Source: Rhizobium leguminosarum
GTDB lineage: Bacteria; Pseudomonadota; Alphaproteobacteria; Rhizobiales; Rhizobiaceae
Direction: 5' to 3'
Assembly (NCBI RefSeq): GCF_017876795.1
Contig: NZ_JAGIOR010000006.1
Span: 50,162-114,161, forward strand
DNA: 64,000 bases
Below the pieces are notes generated by a model. It was given only the letters and a program-made list of their open reading frames with translations. It was not told the DNA's origin and did no database searches. The translations under genes were made by a program, and so were the position numbers. Shown piece after piece: positions 1 to 8,668 of this stretch. Positions within the stretch are counted from its first letter, which is position 1. Every line of letters starts with the position of its first letter.

Positions 1-1
1 T

Positions 2-2827
2 GCCATCCAACTCGCCCTGGTGCGTGACCTCGGTCGTCCGCTCCGCGCTGGGGAAGTTCCGCCTCAGGCGGTCATCTCCGTTGTCGCCGACCAGCTCGGC
101 ATCGACGCTGCGGTGTTCGCACTCTATGCCCAGCGGGAGGAAACCCGTCGAGAACATACGCGGGAGATTGTCGTCGCACTGGATCTCCAGCCCGTCCGGG
201 CGAGCGATTATCGATCCCTGATCACCGCGGCGGCACGCGAGGCCGCCGCGACCGAACAAGGCGAGCCGATCACCAAGGCCGTGATCGAAGCCTTGAAGGA
301 GAGGAAGCTGCTCGTTCCTGTGCCGGAACTGCTGATACGTCTGGCGATGGCGGGCCGGGCGGCAGCGCGACGACAGGCTTATCGCGGCTTGATCCGGGGC
401 ATGGAGCAACCGTCCATCGAGGCGCTTGATCAGCTTCTCATCGATCGGTCCGGCGATCGGAGCCATCTCGGCTGGATTGCGGAAGCGCCGGAGGGGACGA
501 AACTGAAAAACCTCAAGGGCCTGATTGCCCGGCTTGAGGTTCTGCGTTCGGCGGCGATTTCCGATGAGCGGCGTAAAACGATCCATGCCAACCGCTATGG
601 CATCATCGCTCGGGACGCCCGCATTCTGCATGCCCGTGAGATACGACGCCTGACATCCGAGCGCCGCTACGCCACGCTGACGGCGTTCGTCATCGAGAGG
701 CAGGCGGCAATCACCGACCTTGCGATCGACATGTTCTGCAAACTGATCGGCAGCACACGTCGCAAGGCTGAACTGAGCCGCACAGAACGCCGGCTGAAAG
801 AAGCCGAGATTCTTGATGGGGTGGCGCTCGATCATCTCAAGCTTGGCGAGGCGCTTCTGGCCGCCCGTGAGAGCAACACCGATCTCGCATCCGCAATTGC
901 AGTCTCACTCGGCTGGGACGGATTGACCGCCAGCATGGCGGCAGCCAGGTCCGTCGTGCGCCCCGATCGCAGCGACGAATTCGATGAGCTCATAGAGCGG
1001 CACAAATCGCTGCGAAAGCTGGGCAGGCTCATGGTCGGCGCGTTCTCTTTCCGGTCGTTTCGTCCCGATGATCCGGTTTTGAGGGCAGTGGATCATCTGC
1101 GTGCGCTCTACAGTGGCAGGAAACTACCCGCGCAGGTGCCGTTCGCGTTCATGACCCGCAAGTGGCGGCGACGTGTGCGCTCGGACGGTGTCACCATCGA
1201 CCTGCGGGCCTGGGAAGTGGCGGTGCTCGTTCACCTGCGGGAGCGCCTGCGGGCCGGCGACATATGGGTTGATGGCAGCCGGGCATGGCGCAGTTTCGAG
1301 GATTATCTTCTGCCTCGACCGATCTTCGCCCTGATGCGCGCCGAAGGGCGGCTCGGGCTTGCCATCCCTGACAGCTTTGCCGAATGGCGAGCCGAACGAA
1401 CCGCCACACTCGACGCGAAACTCAAAGAGCTGGCAAGGGCGGCGGCCGCCAACGCCATTCCAGATGCGGCTATTTCCGACAAGGGTTTGTCGGTCTCCCC
1501 GATCCGCGAGGAGGAGCGTGACAGGATCGTCGCGCTCAGCCGGCGTCTTTATATCCTCGTGCCCCGGATCAGGATCACCAGCCTGCTTGCTGAGGTCCAC
1601 AGCTGGACCAGGTTCCTTGACAGCTTCACACACTATCGCACCGGCGAGACGGCGAACGATGAGGCAGCACTGATGGCCGCTATCCTTGCCGACGCCACCA
1701 ATGCCGGTGCTGAACGCATGGCGGAAAGCTCACGCGGCGTCACAATCCACCAGATGATGCTAATGGTGGATCGGCATCTACGATCAGAAACCTACGCCAC
1801 GGCGACTGCCGTGCTGGTCGATGCGCAGCAAGCCCATCCGTTCGCCGAGGTCTGGGGCGACGGTCATATCTCCTCCTCGGACGGGCAGTTCTTTCCGGCA
1901 GGCGGGCGCGGTGAAGCCAGTCTCGAATACAATGCAAAATACGGCAAAAGACCAGGTGCCTCGGTCTATGGCTTCCTGTCCAATCGTTTCGCCTCCTTTT
2001 TCTCCCGGATGATCCAGGCGTCCGAGAGCGAAGCGCCCTACGTGCTCGACGGCCTCCTTCACAACGAGAGCTCGGTCGAAATCCATGAGCATGCAACCGA
2101 TACCGCCGGCGCGACCGAAACGACATTCGCTATGTTCCACGGTTTCGGCTATAGGCTCATTCCCCGTATCCGCAATCTCGGCAATCGCAGGCTCTTCGTC
2201 ATCGATCCCGACCCGGCGTACGAGCCGCTCGGGGCGCTGATCGCGGGAACCGTCAACATGGATGTCATCGAGCAGCACTGGAATGAGGTCTTGCGGTTGA
2301 AGGCATCGATCGGCGCGGGCCTGGTGCCGCCGTCCGTCATCCTCAAGAAGCTTGCCGCATCGCCTCGGCAAAACCGGCTCAATCAGGCGCTGCGTGAAAT
2401 GGGCCGGATTGAACGCTCGATCTTCATCTGCGACTGGTTGCTCGACACCAAGCTCCGGCGCAGATCGCATGCCATCCTCAACAAGGGTGAAAGCCGTCAC
2501 GCCCTTGCCCGGGCGGTCTTCCTCCACCAGCTTGGCGAGCTGCGCAACCGCGTGGCGGAAACCATGGCCTATCGGGCGTCAGGTCTCAACCTCGTCGTCA
2601 ACGCCATTATCCTGTGGAACACCGTCTATCTCAGCCGCGCTGTCGATTATGTCCGCACCCAGGGCATTGATATTCCCGCCGAGCTGCTCTCCCAGGTCGC
2701 ACCGCTTCCCTGGGCTCATATCGCACTCACCGGCGACTATCTCTGGAACGAAATTGACCGACCCCTCGAACGCTTCAGGCCGATCCGCGCTAACCGTTTC
2801 AATCCAAACAACTTCGCTTTCCCTTAG
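2..2827 (+). CDS. tnpA: Tn3-family transposase TnpA (5' end outside the window)
   Basis: This is the DDE transposase of a Tn3-family replicative transposon. The frame is open from base 2, so the start lies upstream; about 940 residues are visible against roughly 970-1000 for the family, so only a few dozen are missing. The catalytic core is seen late in the protein: a GDG followed by SSDGQ (first Asp), TDTAG (second Asp) and a terminal NEID (Glu), followed by the usual C-terminal run ending at TAG 2825-2827. The stop lies inside the terminal inverted repeat, as is common in this family. No resolvase of this transposon is seen next to it. The frame is intact, so apart from the missing start it looks functional. 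Family assignment is firm; the exact subgroup is not resolved. Confidence 0.93.
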   Translation, partial: AIQLALVRDLGRPLRAGEVPPQAVISVVADQLGIDAAVFALYAQREETRREHTREIVVALDLQPVRASDYRSLITAAAREAAATEQGEPITKAVIEALKERKLLVPVPELLIRLAMAGRAAARRQAYRGLIRGMEQPSIEALDQLLIDRSGDRSHLGWIAEAPEGTKLKNLKGLIARLEVLRSAAISDERRKTIHANRYGIIARDARILHAREIRRLTSERRYATLTAFVIERQAAITDLAIDMFCKLIGSTRRKAELSRTERRLKEAEILDGVALDHLKLGEALLAARESNTDLASAIAVSLGWDGLTASMAAARSVVRPDRSDEFDELIERHKSLRKLGRLMVGAFSFRSFRPDDPVLRAVDHLRALYSGRKLPAQVPFAFMTRKWRRRVRSDGVTIDLRAWEVAVLVHLRERLRAGDIWVDGSRAWRSFEDYLLPRPIFALMRAEGRLGLAIPDSFAEWRAERTATLDAKLKELARAAAANAIPDAAISDKGLSVSPIREEERDRIVALSRRLYILVPRIRITSLLAEVHSWTRFLDSFTHYRTGETANDEAALMAAILADATNAGAERMAESSRGVTIHQMMLMVDRHLRSETYATATAVLVDAQQAHPFAEVWGDGHISSSDGQFFPAGGRGEASLEYNAKYGKRPGASVYGFLSNRFASFFSRMIQASESEAPYVLDGLLHNESSVEIHEHATDTAGATETTFAMFHGFGYRLIPRIRNLGNRRLFVIDPDPAYEPLGALIAGTVNMDVIEQHWNEVLRLKASIGAGLVPPSVILKKLAASPRQNRLNQALREMGRIERSIFICDWLLDTKLRRRSHAILNKGESRHALARAVFLHQLGELRNRVAETMAYRASGLNLVVNAIILWNTVYLSRAVDYVRTQGIDIPAELLSQVAPLPWAHIALTGDYLWNEIDRPLERFRPIRANRFNPNNFAFP

Positions 2828-2860
2828 CGGGTATTATTGCAGAAATGCCCACGGAGCCCC
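2824..2860. repeat. Terminal inverted repeat of the Tn3-family transposon
   Basis: Read on the minus strand the segment begins GGGGCTCCGTGGGCATTTCT, with the GGGG start and the internal GGGCATTTCTGCAATAAT block typical of Tn3-family ends of about 38 bp. The transposase stop codon lies within it. The antitoxin sequence begins directly after base 2860, so this is the transposon boundary. The other end is outside the window, so the 5-bp target duplication cannot be checked. Confidence 0.8.
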
Positions 2861-3142
2861 AGCTACAAGATCAGCGAAGCCCGCAAGAATTTCGCAGAAG
2901 TCCTCGAACGCGCAAACCAGGGCGAAGAGATCGTCATCATGCGCGGCAACGAAGTCTATGCCCGCATCGGCCCAGCGGCAGAAGGCGGCAAGCGTCCTTT
3001 TGGCTTGCTTCGTCACCGTGGTCTGCCCGACTATCTGTTCGATACAGTTGATGCTGAGCAGGCCGCGATCGATGCCGGCGACTGGAATGACGATACCGGT
3101 GTCTGGCAAGGCAAATCCAACGATAACGAAAGTGCGCAATGA
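2837..3142 (+). CDS. Phd/YefM-type antitoxin, N-terminus replaced by transposon end
   Basis: This is the antitoxin half of a type II pair with the PIN toxin that follows. The body starts YKISEARKNFAEVLERA, the usual N-terminal Phd/YefM DNA-binding region, and continues with a typical toxin-binding tail. The natural first codons are gone: the only ATG in frame (2837) lies inside the Tn3 terminal repeat, giving a chimeric leader MQKCPRSPS before the native residues. The stop overlaps the toxin start by 4 bases (ATGA), so translation is coupled. Whether the chimera is expressed depends on a promoter reading out of the transposon. The family call rests on the conserved N-terminal pattern and context. 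Confidence 0.75.
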   Translation: MQKCPRSPSYKISEARKNFAEVLERANQGEEIVIMRGNEVYARIGPAAEGGKRPFGLLRHRGLPDYLFDTVDAEQAAIDAGDWNDDTGVWQGKSNDNESAQ

Positions 3143-3516
3143 AAATCCTGCTGGACAGCCATGCCGTCTATTGGTGGACGATCGGCAGTGATCGCCTGTC
3201 TACAAAGGCACTATCGCTGATCGAGGACAAAGCAAACGTCATCCTCGTCAGTGCGGTCACGTTCTATGAGTTGGACAACAAGTTGCGCCTGAACAAGCTC
3301 GACCTGAAGCCGCAGGAATTGCGGGCAGCCGTTACAGAAAGCGGCTTGCAAACACTTGCCATCACCGATCTGCATGCCGAGCTCGCGGCGGCTTTCGACT
3401 GGGATCACCGCGATCCATGGGATCGCATACTCGCCGCACAGGCGCGGCTGGAGCATTGCGCCTTCGTCTCGACGGATCTGACGTTTGACGCCATTCTGCA
3501 AGCGCGGGTCTGGTAA
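3139..3516 (+). CDS. vapC: PIN-domain toxin, VapC-like ribonuclease
   Basis: The product is a 125-residue PIN-domain RNase, presumably the toxin of the preceding antitoxin. Acidic residues of the PIN fold are visible: LLDSHAVYWW at the N-terminus (D6), a central E in TFYELDNKL, and DWDHRDPWDRILAAQA followed by VSTDLTFD near the C-terminus. It starts at ATG 3139, overlapping the antitoxin stop by 4 bases. The spacing before the next antitoxin gene is about 20 bases. Length and motifs are normal for plasmid VapC-type toxins, and no disruption is seen. Confidence 0.88.
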   Translation: MKILLDSHAVYWWTIGSDRLSTKALSLIEDKANVILVSAVTFYELDNKLRLNKLDLKPQELRAAVTESGLQTLAITDLHAELAAAFDWDHRDPWDRILAAQARLEHCAFVSTDLTFDAILQARVW

Positions 3517-3535
3517 AGGGACAGCGACAGTGAAG

Positions 3536-3778
3536 ATGTCCGTAGACATTGCCGAGGCAGCTGAGCGACTGGACGAACTGATCGACCTCGTTTTGCGAAA
3601 TGATGAGGTCGCCATATGTCGAGCAGACAATCCCATTGCGGCGATCATGGCCATTGCGCAGAAGGGCCAGGGCACTTGGGATGATGTCTGGGCGCTGGCG
3701 GCAAAGGGAAGACCTCCGAACACCGACCAGACCTCGAACCACGATGAATTTTATGACGAGAACGGATTGCCGAAATGA
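3536..3778 (+). CDS. Second antitoxin-like protein, no adjacent cognate toxin
   Basis: This 80-residue protein (MSVDIAEAAERLDELIDLVL) resembles the prevent-host-death antitoxin fold: an N-terminal helix pattern, a strand with EVAICRADNPIAAI, then an acidic tail (DEFYDENG). It follows vapC on the same strand and its stop overlaps the start of the tyrosine recombinase by 4 bases (ATGA at 3775). No toxin follows it. The ATG at 3536 was chosen because the upstream in-frame extension overlaps vapC. It may be a duplicated antitoxin, or it may act as a regulator of the integrase operon; both are inference. Confidence 0.68.
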   Translation: MSVDIAEAAERLDELIDLVLRNDEVAICRADNPIAAIMAIAQKGQGTWDDVWALAAKGRPPNTDQTSNHDEFYDENGLPK

Positions 3779-4917
3779 GCAGCTCGTCGTCGCGTTCGAT
3801 CGCAAAACGCATCGATACTTTGGACACGATAGCGGCCGTTCTGCCGCTCGACCGACGCGACGAACTGGCCGAGCTGCTGACTGACCAAGATGTCGAGACG
3901 CTTCGCCATCTGGTCGATGAGGGCATGGGCGCCAATACGCTGCGGGCGCTGACTTCTGACCTCGCCTATCTGCAGGCCTGGTCGCTCGCCGCAACCGGCG
4001 CCTCCCTCCCCTGGCCCGCACCCGAAGCATTGCTCTTGAAATTTGTTGCCCACCATTTGTGGCAGCCCGACCAGCGCGATATCGACCCGCACCACGGAAT
4101 ACCGGCCGCTGTCGAGCAGAGCTTGCGCGAGCAACGTTTCCTTCGATCGTCCGGGCCGCATGCGCCCGACACGGTGCGCCGCAGGCTTGCCAGCTGGTCG
4201 ACGCTGACGAAATGGCGCGGCTTGACAGGTGTCTTCTCCTCGCCTTCGCTGAAATCCGCGATCCGCCTTGCCGTGCGGGCGACGCCGCGGCCAAGGAAAC
4301 GTAAGAGCGCCAAGGCGGTCACCGGAGACGTGTTGGGAAAATTGCTAGCGACCTGCAGCACCGACAGCCTACGTGACATCCGTGACCGGGCGATCCTGAT
4401 GGTGGCCTTTGCCTCCGGCGGTCGGCGGCGCAGCGAGATCGCCGGGCTGCGGATCGAGCAGCTCACGGTCGAGGCGCCAATCGCCGTCGAGGACGGCCCT
4501 CCCCTCCCCTCGCTCGCCATCCATCTGGGTCGCACGAAAACGTCAGGGGCAGAACACGATGAGGTCGTTTATCTGACTGGCCGGCCCGTGGACGCCCTCA
4601 ACGCCTGGCTCGCGGTTGCCAAGATCGAGGCAGGGAGCATTTTTCGGAAGATCGATCGTTGGGGCAATGTTTCGACGCGGGCAATGGAGCCGAGTGCGGT
4701 CAATGCGATCGTCAAGCAGCGGGCGGCGCTGGCCGGGCTGGAGCCTGGGGAGTTTTCGGCACACGGGCTGCGGTCGGGGTATCTCACCGAGGCCGCCAAC
4801 CGCGGCATTCCCTTGCCCGAGGCCATGGAACAGTCAAGGCATCGATCCGTGCAGCAAGCGTCGAGCTATTATAATAATGCCACTCGCCGGAGCGGGCGGG
4901 CGGCAAGGATGTTGTAA
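3775..4917 (+). CDS. Tyrosine-type site-specific recombinase/integrase
   Basis: A 380-residue phage-integrase-family recombinase. The C-terminal catalytic domain shows the expected order: Arg in GGRRRSEIAGLR, a Lys in GRTKTSG, the box HGLRSGYL, the second His/Arg in SRHRSVQQASS, and the nucleophile Tyr in SSYYNNATRRSG. An N-terminal SAM-like DNA-binding region precedes it (about residues 30-160). It is translationally coupled to the preceding antitoxin gene. No att site is evident. Integrases of this length occur on rhizobial plasmids beside toxin-antitoxin genes; its DNA target cannot be told from the sequence. Confidence 0.9.
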   Translation: MSSSSSRSIAKRIDTLDTIAAVLPLDRRDELAELLTDQDVETLRHLVDEGMGANTLRALTSDLAYLQAWSLAATGASLPWPAPEALLLKFVAHHLWQPDQRDIDPHHGIPAAVEQSLREQRFLRSSGPHAPDTVRRRLASWSTLTKWRGLTGVFSSPSLKSAIRLAVRATPRPRKRKSAKAVTGDVLGKLLATCSTDSLRDIRDRAILMVAFASGGRRRSEIAGLRIEQLTVEAPIAVEDGPPLPSLAIHLGRTKTSGAEHDEVVYLTGRPVDALNAWLAVAKIEAGSIFRKIDRWGNVSTRAMEPSAVNAIVKQRAALAGLEPGEFSAHGLRSGYLTEAANRGIPLPEAMEQSRHRSVQQASSYYNNATRRSGRAARML

Positions 4918-4976
4918 GCCTCAAATTTGCACACGGAAGGCCGCGTCATCACAGCTTCACTTGCCGACGGACTTGG

Positions 4977-5303
4977 TCAGGCTTTTGAACGTTGCCGAGA
5001 TCGCTCGGCGATGTTGGATAGATCGACTTTCTTGCCCGCGACGTCCGCAACAATCTTCAGAGTGCCGCCGAGTGATTCAACGTAGTCGCGAAGCGTTGAA
5101 AGCTTCATATCCGCGCGCTTTTCGAGTCTCGAAACATTGGTCTGCTTGAAACCGGTTCCGGCAGACACGTCTTCCTGCGTCCGCCCGACGAGCGCGCGTA
5201 GTTCTCGCAGATTATGGGCAATGACGAGTTCCTCAGCTCGCTGGGCAACTGCGTGCTGTTCAGCTTCAGGAAGCGTTTTTATCAGCTTGTCGAGATCATC
5301 CAT
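4977..5303 (-). CDS. HigA-like XRE-family antitoxin
   Basis: A 108-residue helix-turn-helix protein. The N-terminal half is a coiled helical segment; the HTH lies around residues 35-85 (LRALVGRTQEDVSAGTGF, then TNVSRLEKRADMKLSTLRDY), followed by LGGTLKIVADVAGK, characteristic of HigA/MqsA-like antitoxins. It lies one base downstream of the toxin gene, so the order is toxin first, the HigBA arrangement. It probably represses the operon by binding near the AT-rich dyad upstream of the toxin. Confidence 0.87.
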   Translation of the reverse strand: MDDLDKLIKTLPEAEQHAVAQRAEELVIAHNLRELRALVGRTQEDVSAGTGFKQTNVSRLEKRADMKLSTLRDYVESLGGTLKIVADVAGKKVDLSNIAERSRQRSKA

Positions 5304-5304
5304 G

Positions 5305-5661
5305 TCACTTCTCCAACCCGATCAAATGTTCGTCGTATCGTCTATCCGCCAGATCGATCAGCCGCTTGTAAAAGAGCTTCTGGCTCACGCCGCTCTTAGC
5401 TCCGCCGCAAAGGACAACGGCCTTTCGTTCGGGATCAAAAGCAAAGGCAAACCGCCATTGCACCTTCAGCACCTTGATGCGTAATTCCTTCATATTCGCG
5501 TGCTTGGACCCTGAAAGCGCATCGACTTCGGGCCGACCCAGTCGAAAACCTTTCTGGCGAAGAAGCACCAGATACGCCAACAACTCCACCCGAACATCGG
5601 CTGGTAGGTCGAGAACCTCAATCTTGAAGCGCTCGTGGAGCTCGACCGTCCAGTCTGTCAT
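5305..5661 (-). CDS. RelE/HigB-type toxin
   Basis: A 118-residue toxin beginning MTDWTVELHERFKIEVLDLP. The body includes LRIKVLKVQWRFAFAFDP and a Lys-rich C-terminal part (GGAKSGVSQKLFYKRLIDLADRRY) typical of the phage-derived Gp49-like/HigB group that cleaves mRNA on the ribosome. The longer frame to 5754 was rejected because the family start is MTDWTV and the upstream residues look like a promoter region. It forms a two-gene operon with the XRE antitoxin. Confidence 0.87.
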   Translation of the reverse strand: MTDWTVELHERFKIEVLDLPADVRVELLAYLVLLRQKGFRLGRPEVDALSGSKHANMKELRIKVLKVQWRFAFAFDPERKAVVLCGGAKSGVSQKLFYKRLIDLADRRYDEHLIGLEK

Positions 5662-5689
5662 TTCAGATCCTGAATGATATAGATACTTT

Positions 5690-5703
5690 GGGATATATAT
5701 TCC
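5690..5703. promoter_or_regulatory. AT-rich near-palindrome upstream of the HigBA-like operon
   Basis: GGGATATATATTCC is a near-perfect dyad about 30 bases upstream of the toxin start (5661). Its position fits an operator for the XRE antitoxin or an overlapping -10 region. This is inference from symmetry and position only. Confidence 0.35.
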
Positions 5704-5986
5704 ATGCCGCGGCGAGAAGCAATAGCATGGTGTTTTTCCGGAAACACACCTCAAAGTGAACGACCATGACCTGCTCGATCGGGGAAGGTATCGGCTTTCA
5801 AGGCTTTGTTCGGGTATTTCCGCCCCAGTGCGCCGCTGATGCGCCCTGAGCGACCAACGGCCGGCGCGAGGTTTTCAAACACGCCCACAAGCTTCTATTT
5901 CATCTATAGAACGCGCCTCCAAACGACCGTTTATCACCGCATTCCCTATTATTTGAACAAAGACACAGGATTCGAGCGAGAATTTC

Positions 5987-6784
5987 ATGGCCAAGAACCC
6001 CAAGGGCCTCGCCCCTCCCCCGCCTCGCCGACTAATCGGTTACGCACGCGTTTCGACAGATGAGCAGCTCAATGATGCACAGGCGGCCGAGCTCCGTGCA
6101 GCCGGCTGTGACCGCATCCATCAGGAACATGGATCCGGTGCGTCTCGAGCCCGGCCTGTTCTCGCGCGGATGTTGGGAGAGCTGTCGGCCGGCGACGTCC
6201 TTGTCGTCGTGCGATTGGACAGACTGGCGCGATCCGTCAGTCACCTGCTCGACGTGATTGAAGATCTCGAGCAGCGTAGCGTCCACTTTCGCTCGCTCCG
6301 CGATCCGATCGACACGTCGACGCCGCAGGGCATGTTCTCGCTGCAAGTCCTCGGCGCTGTTGCACAGCTCGAGCGCGCCTTGATCGCCGAACGGACAAAA
6401 TCAGGGATGAGGGCGGCCAAGGCTCGAGGCCGCGTCGCGGGTAACCCAGGCCTGCGCGAGCGGCGCCCCGAAGCGATCCGGGCCGCGGCCGCGGCCCGGA
6501 ACCAAGTCTATCTCGACGAGTTGATCACCTCTGCACAGACCTGGCTACCGACCGTCAAACAGCTGCGGCCGCAGCATAGCTGGGACAACGTTGTGCGGGT
6601 CCTCAACCACAAGGGCCATGATTGGACCGTCGAGCGACTTCGCCGCGCCGTCCATCGGATGGTTCGAGAAAAGCTCGCAGACCCGGCGCTGCTCGCGCGC
6701 TCACCGCGTCGGCCGCCGGAGGACCACCACATGAAACTGGTGGCGGCGGTCGCAAATGGCAGCCATCGTCCGTCAAAGCGCTAA
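5987..6784 (+). CDS. Serine recombinase, resolvase/invertase family
   Basis: A 265-residue small serine recombinase. The catalytic domain begins RLIGYARVSTDEQ (catalytic Ser in RVST), continues with LVVVRLDRLARSVSHLLD and LGAVAQLERALIAERTKSGM, and the long E helix ends in AKARGRVAGNPG. The C-terminal region (about residues 160-250) is longer than a Tn3 resolvase HTH and contains a recombinase-like segment. It may resolve plasmid multimers or belong to a lost transposon. It stands alone on the plus strand between the HigBA-like pair and the replication module. Confidence 0.88.
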   Translation: MAKNPKGLAPPPPRRLIGYARVSTDEQLNDAQAAELRAAGCDRIHQEHGSGASRARPVLARMLGELSAGDVLVVVRLDRLARSVSHLLDVIEDLEQRSVHFRSLRDPIDTSTPQGMFSLQVLGAVAQLERALIAERTKSGMRAAKARGRVAGNPGLRERRPEAIRAAAAARNQVYLDELITSAQTWLPTVKQLRPQHSWDNVVRVLNHKGHDWTVERLRRAVHRMVREKLADPALLARSPRRPPEDHHMKLVAAVANGSHRPSKR

Positions 6785-6863
6785 TGGATGAAGCGTTTCG
6801 GTTCGGTTTGCTTCGGAACTAGGGATAGACCAATCTAGTCCGCTTTGCGCAATTGCGAACTTC

Positions 6864-7193
6864 TTACTCTGAGTTGGTCCAAAGGTCCTTGTCCGCTTTG
6901 ATGGCCTCCACAGTCGATCTCGCGCGTTCGTAGGTATCGGGCTGCTGCGCCAAGCCCATGTGGCCCGTCTCTTTTTTCACGAGAAATTCTACAACGTCTT
7001 GATCGGGAATGCCGCGTTGCAACAGTCCAGCAGCCTCGATCAGATATGTATCGTATTCGTCTGCGAACGCTTGAGCTTCGCCTTCGTCGGACCGTTGGTT
7101 CGAGCCCAGTATGCCAATCGGGTCCCACAGCGACCAGCCAATGTCTCGGAGGCGAGACAGCCTGAGCTTAGGCGGTTTGGGGAGAGGAGCCAT
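6864..7193 (-). CDS. Conserved hypothetical protein (about 109 aa)
   Basis: A small cytoplasmic protein beginning MAPLPKPPKLRLSRLRDIGW with a WSLWDPIGI motif and FADEYDTYLIEAAGLLQRG. Proteins of this pattern occur as uncharacterised genes in Rhizobiales; I cannot assign a function. ATG 7193 was preferred over 7229 because the conserved-looking part begins there. It sits downstream of the repABC operon on the same strand with a gap of about 165 bases and may be transcribed separately. Confidence 0.6.
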   Translation of the reverse strand: MAPLPKPPKLRLSRLRDIGWSLWDPIGILGSNQRSDEGEAQAFADEYDTYLIEAAGLLQRGIPDQDVVEFLVKKETGHMGLAQQPDTYERARSTVEAIKADKDLWTNSE

Positions 7194-7358
7194 AGAAGCT
7201 ATTCCAGTTCCTATGCAGTACAGATACACCTCCGGTCAACAAAGCCCCAAGGCCCATAGGAACGATCGACGGTCAGCCGCTCAGTGCCGAGATCTTCACT
7301 AAAAGACCCCTGGACCTTCTACATCTCTACCTGCCAGATATCGCTGCGCGTTGATTGG

Positions 7359-8582
7359 CTAACTCACACGACGTTTCTGCCCATCGCCCGCCTTCAATAG
7401 CGCCATCAACATCGGCCCAAGCGAAAACTCGCCACGCACTGCCCGTTTCGTTAGATCACGAAGGTAGCCGCCGGCCGAGTTGATGTGCCCTGCCCGCTCC
7501 AGCATGCAGGCAACCGCGACGGCGGCATTTTCGGCCCCCATGGCTTCGCAGGCATCCTGGTAGGCCGACGGGCTGACACCCAGCATCGATCGAACCACGA
7601 CGGCAGCCGCCATCAGATCGCGCCAGCTCCCAACCGCGCCGCCGGGGCCATAGTTTCCAACCTCAGGGCATGCCTTCAAGACCAATCCCAACGGGAAGGC
7701 CTTCAGCGGCTCGCGCTGTCGCCCGCCGATTTCACTCGGCTTCGCCCCCTGCTCTTTTTCAGAGCTAGGTTCAAGTTCATTGATGGATTCGGTATTTGAA
7801 TTCTGTTTGTGGCGTTCAAAACGGACGTCATTGCTGTCTGTTTTTTCGGATTTTTCATGCAAATCCAGACGATTGAGGACCTCTGACTGAAGAAGCTGCA
7901 TTTCGTCGAGGATCTCTTCCAAGTCGGCGACCGTCGGCGTGCGCGGAATCCGACTGACGAGGGCGATATAGATAGCCTCGACGGCTCCCCAGTCGCCTGG
8001 TGCGCCTTCTTCGATCGCCGCGGAGATGAGCTTGCGGACGTCGCGACGGCAGATCGACAGAGTTTCCTTCACGCGCCGGAAATGCGCGCGGCGATCGGCT
8101 ACGTCCTGAGCCATGAGCGCGAGCTCTTCAGCGCGCGCCAAGAGCGGAGCCAAGTCGAAGCCATAGGCGTCCTCGATGCCCCCTTGCCTGTCTTTGCGCG
8201 CGTAGCGCTTTCCATTGGCGCTGTCCTTGCGTGAGATCAGCCCGGCCTCGACGAGCGCCGCAAGATGCCGGCGCAAGGTCGTTCCAGTGATCCCGTGAGC
8301 CCGGACGCTCAACTGCGTGTTCGACGGAAACACGATCATGGCCCTGTCCTGCGAGAGTTCGCTTTCTGGATAGAAGGTCAGCAATGCATCGAGGACGGCG
8401 AGCGCACGGTCCTGAATGCCGAGCAACGCCCTCGCCTCTGAGGCGTCGCGAAAGACCTTCCACTTTTCTGCCGTCTTGCCGGGCTTGATGTCCGCCGAAA
8501 CGAGCTGGCGTTTCACCAAGGCAAGCGTCATCGGCCGCCGCCCAAATGGCGTCGTCACACTTTCCGTCCGCATGTCATTCAC
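7359..8582 (-). CDS. repC: RepC, replication initiator of a repABC plasmid
   Basis: RepC is the initiator protein that acts at the plasmid origin, which in repABC plasmids lies inside repC itself. The 407-residue product begins MNDMRTESVTTPFGRRPMTL, matching the hallmark N-terminus of rhizobial RepC. A winged-helix DNA-binding half follows (for example LSVRAHGITGTTLRRHLAAL), then a variable linker rich in Glu/Ser, and the C-terminal AYQDACEAMGAENAAVAVACMLERAGHI with GGYLRDLTKRA. It is the last gene of the minus-strand operon repA-repB-repC. The 189-bp repB-repC gap holds the antisense RNA that limits RepC synthesis. Confidence 0.96.
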   Translation of the reverse strand: MNDMRTESVTTPFGRRPMTLALVKRQLVSADIKPGKTAEKWKVFRDASEARALLGIQDRALAVLDALLTFYPESELSQDRAMIVFPSNTQLSVRAHGITGTTLRRHLAALVEAGLISRKDSANGKRYARKDRQGGIEDAYGFDLAPLLARAEELALMAQDVADRRAHFRRVKETLSICRRDVRKLISAAIEEGAPGDWGAVEAIYIALVSRIPRTPTVADLEEILDEMQLLQSEVLNRLDLHEKSEKTDSNDVRFERHKQNSNTESINELEPSSEKEQGAKPSEIGGRQREPLKAFPLGLVLKACPEVGNYGPGGAVGSWRDLMAAAVVVRSMLGVSPSAYQDACEAMGAENAAVAVACMLERAGHINSAGGYLRDLTKRAVRGEFSLGPMLMALLKAGDGQKRRVS

Positions 8583-8633
8583 CTTTCAAGAAGGCAAAGA
8601 TCATCGTCCCGCCGAGATGGCGTCCATCGACTC

Positions 8634-8662
8634 TTGACAGTGATTCCGGGAAGTGCGATTCT
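8634..8662 (+). promoter_or_regulatory. Promoter of the repABC counter-transcribed RNA
   Basis: TTGACA (8634-8639) and GATTCT (8657-8662) are separated by 17 bases on the strand opposite to repC. Position and strand match the promoter of the small antisense RNA (inc-alpha) of repABC plasmids. The start of transcription would be about 8669. Confidence 0.72.
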
Positions 8663-8668
8663 CTAGGT

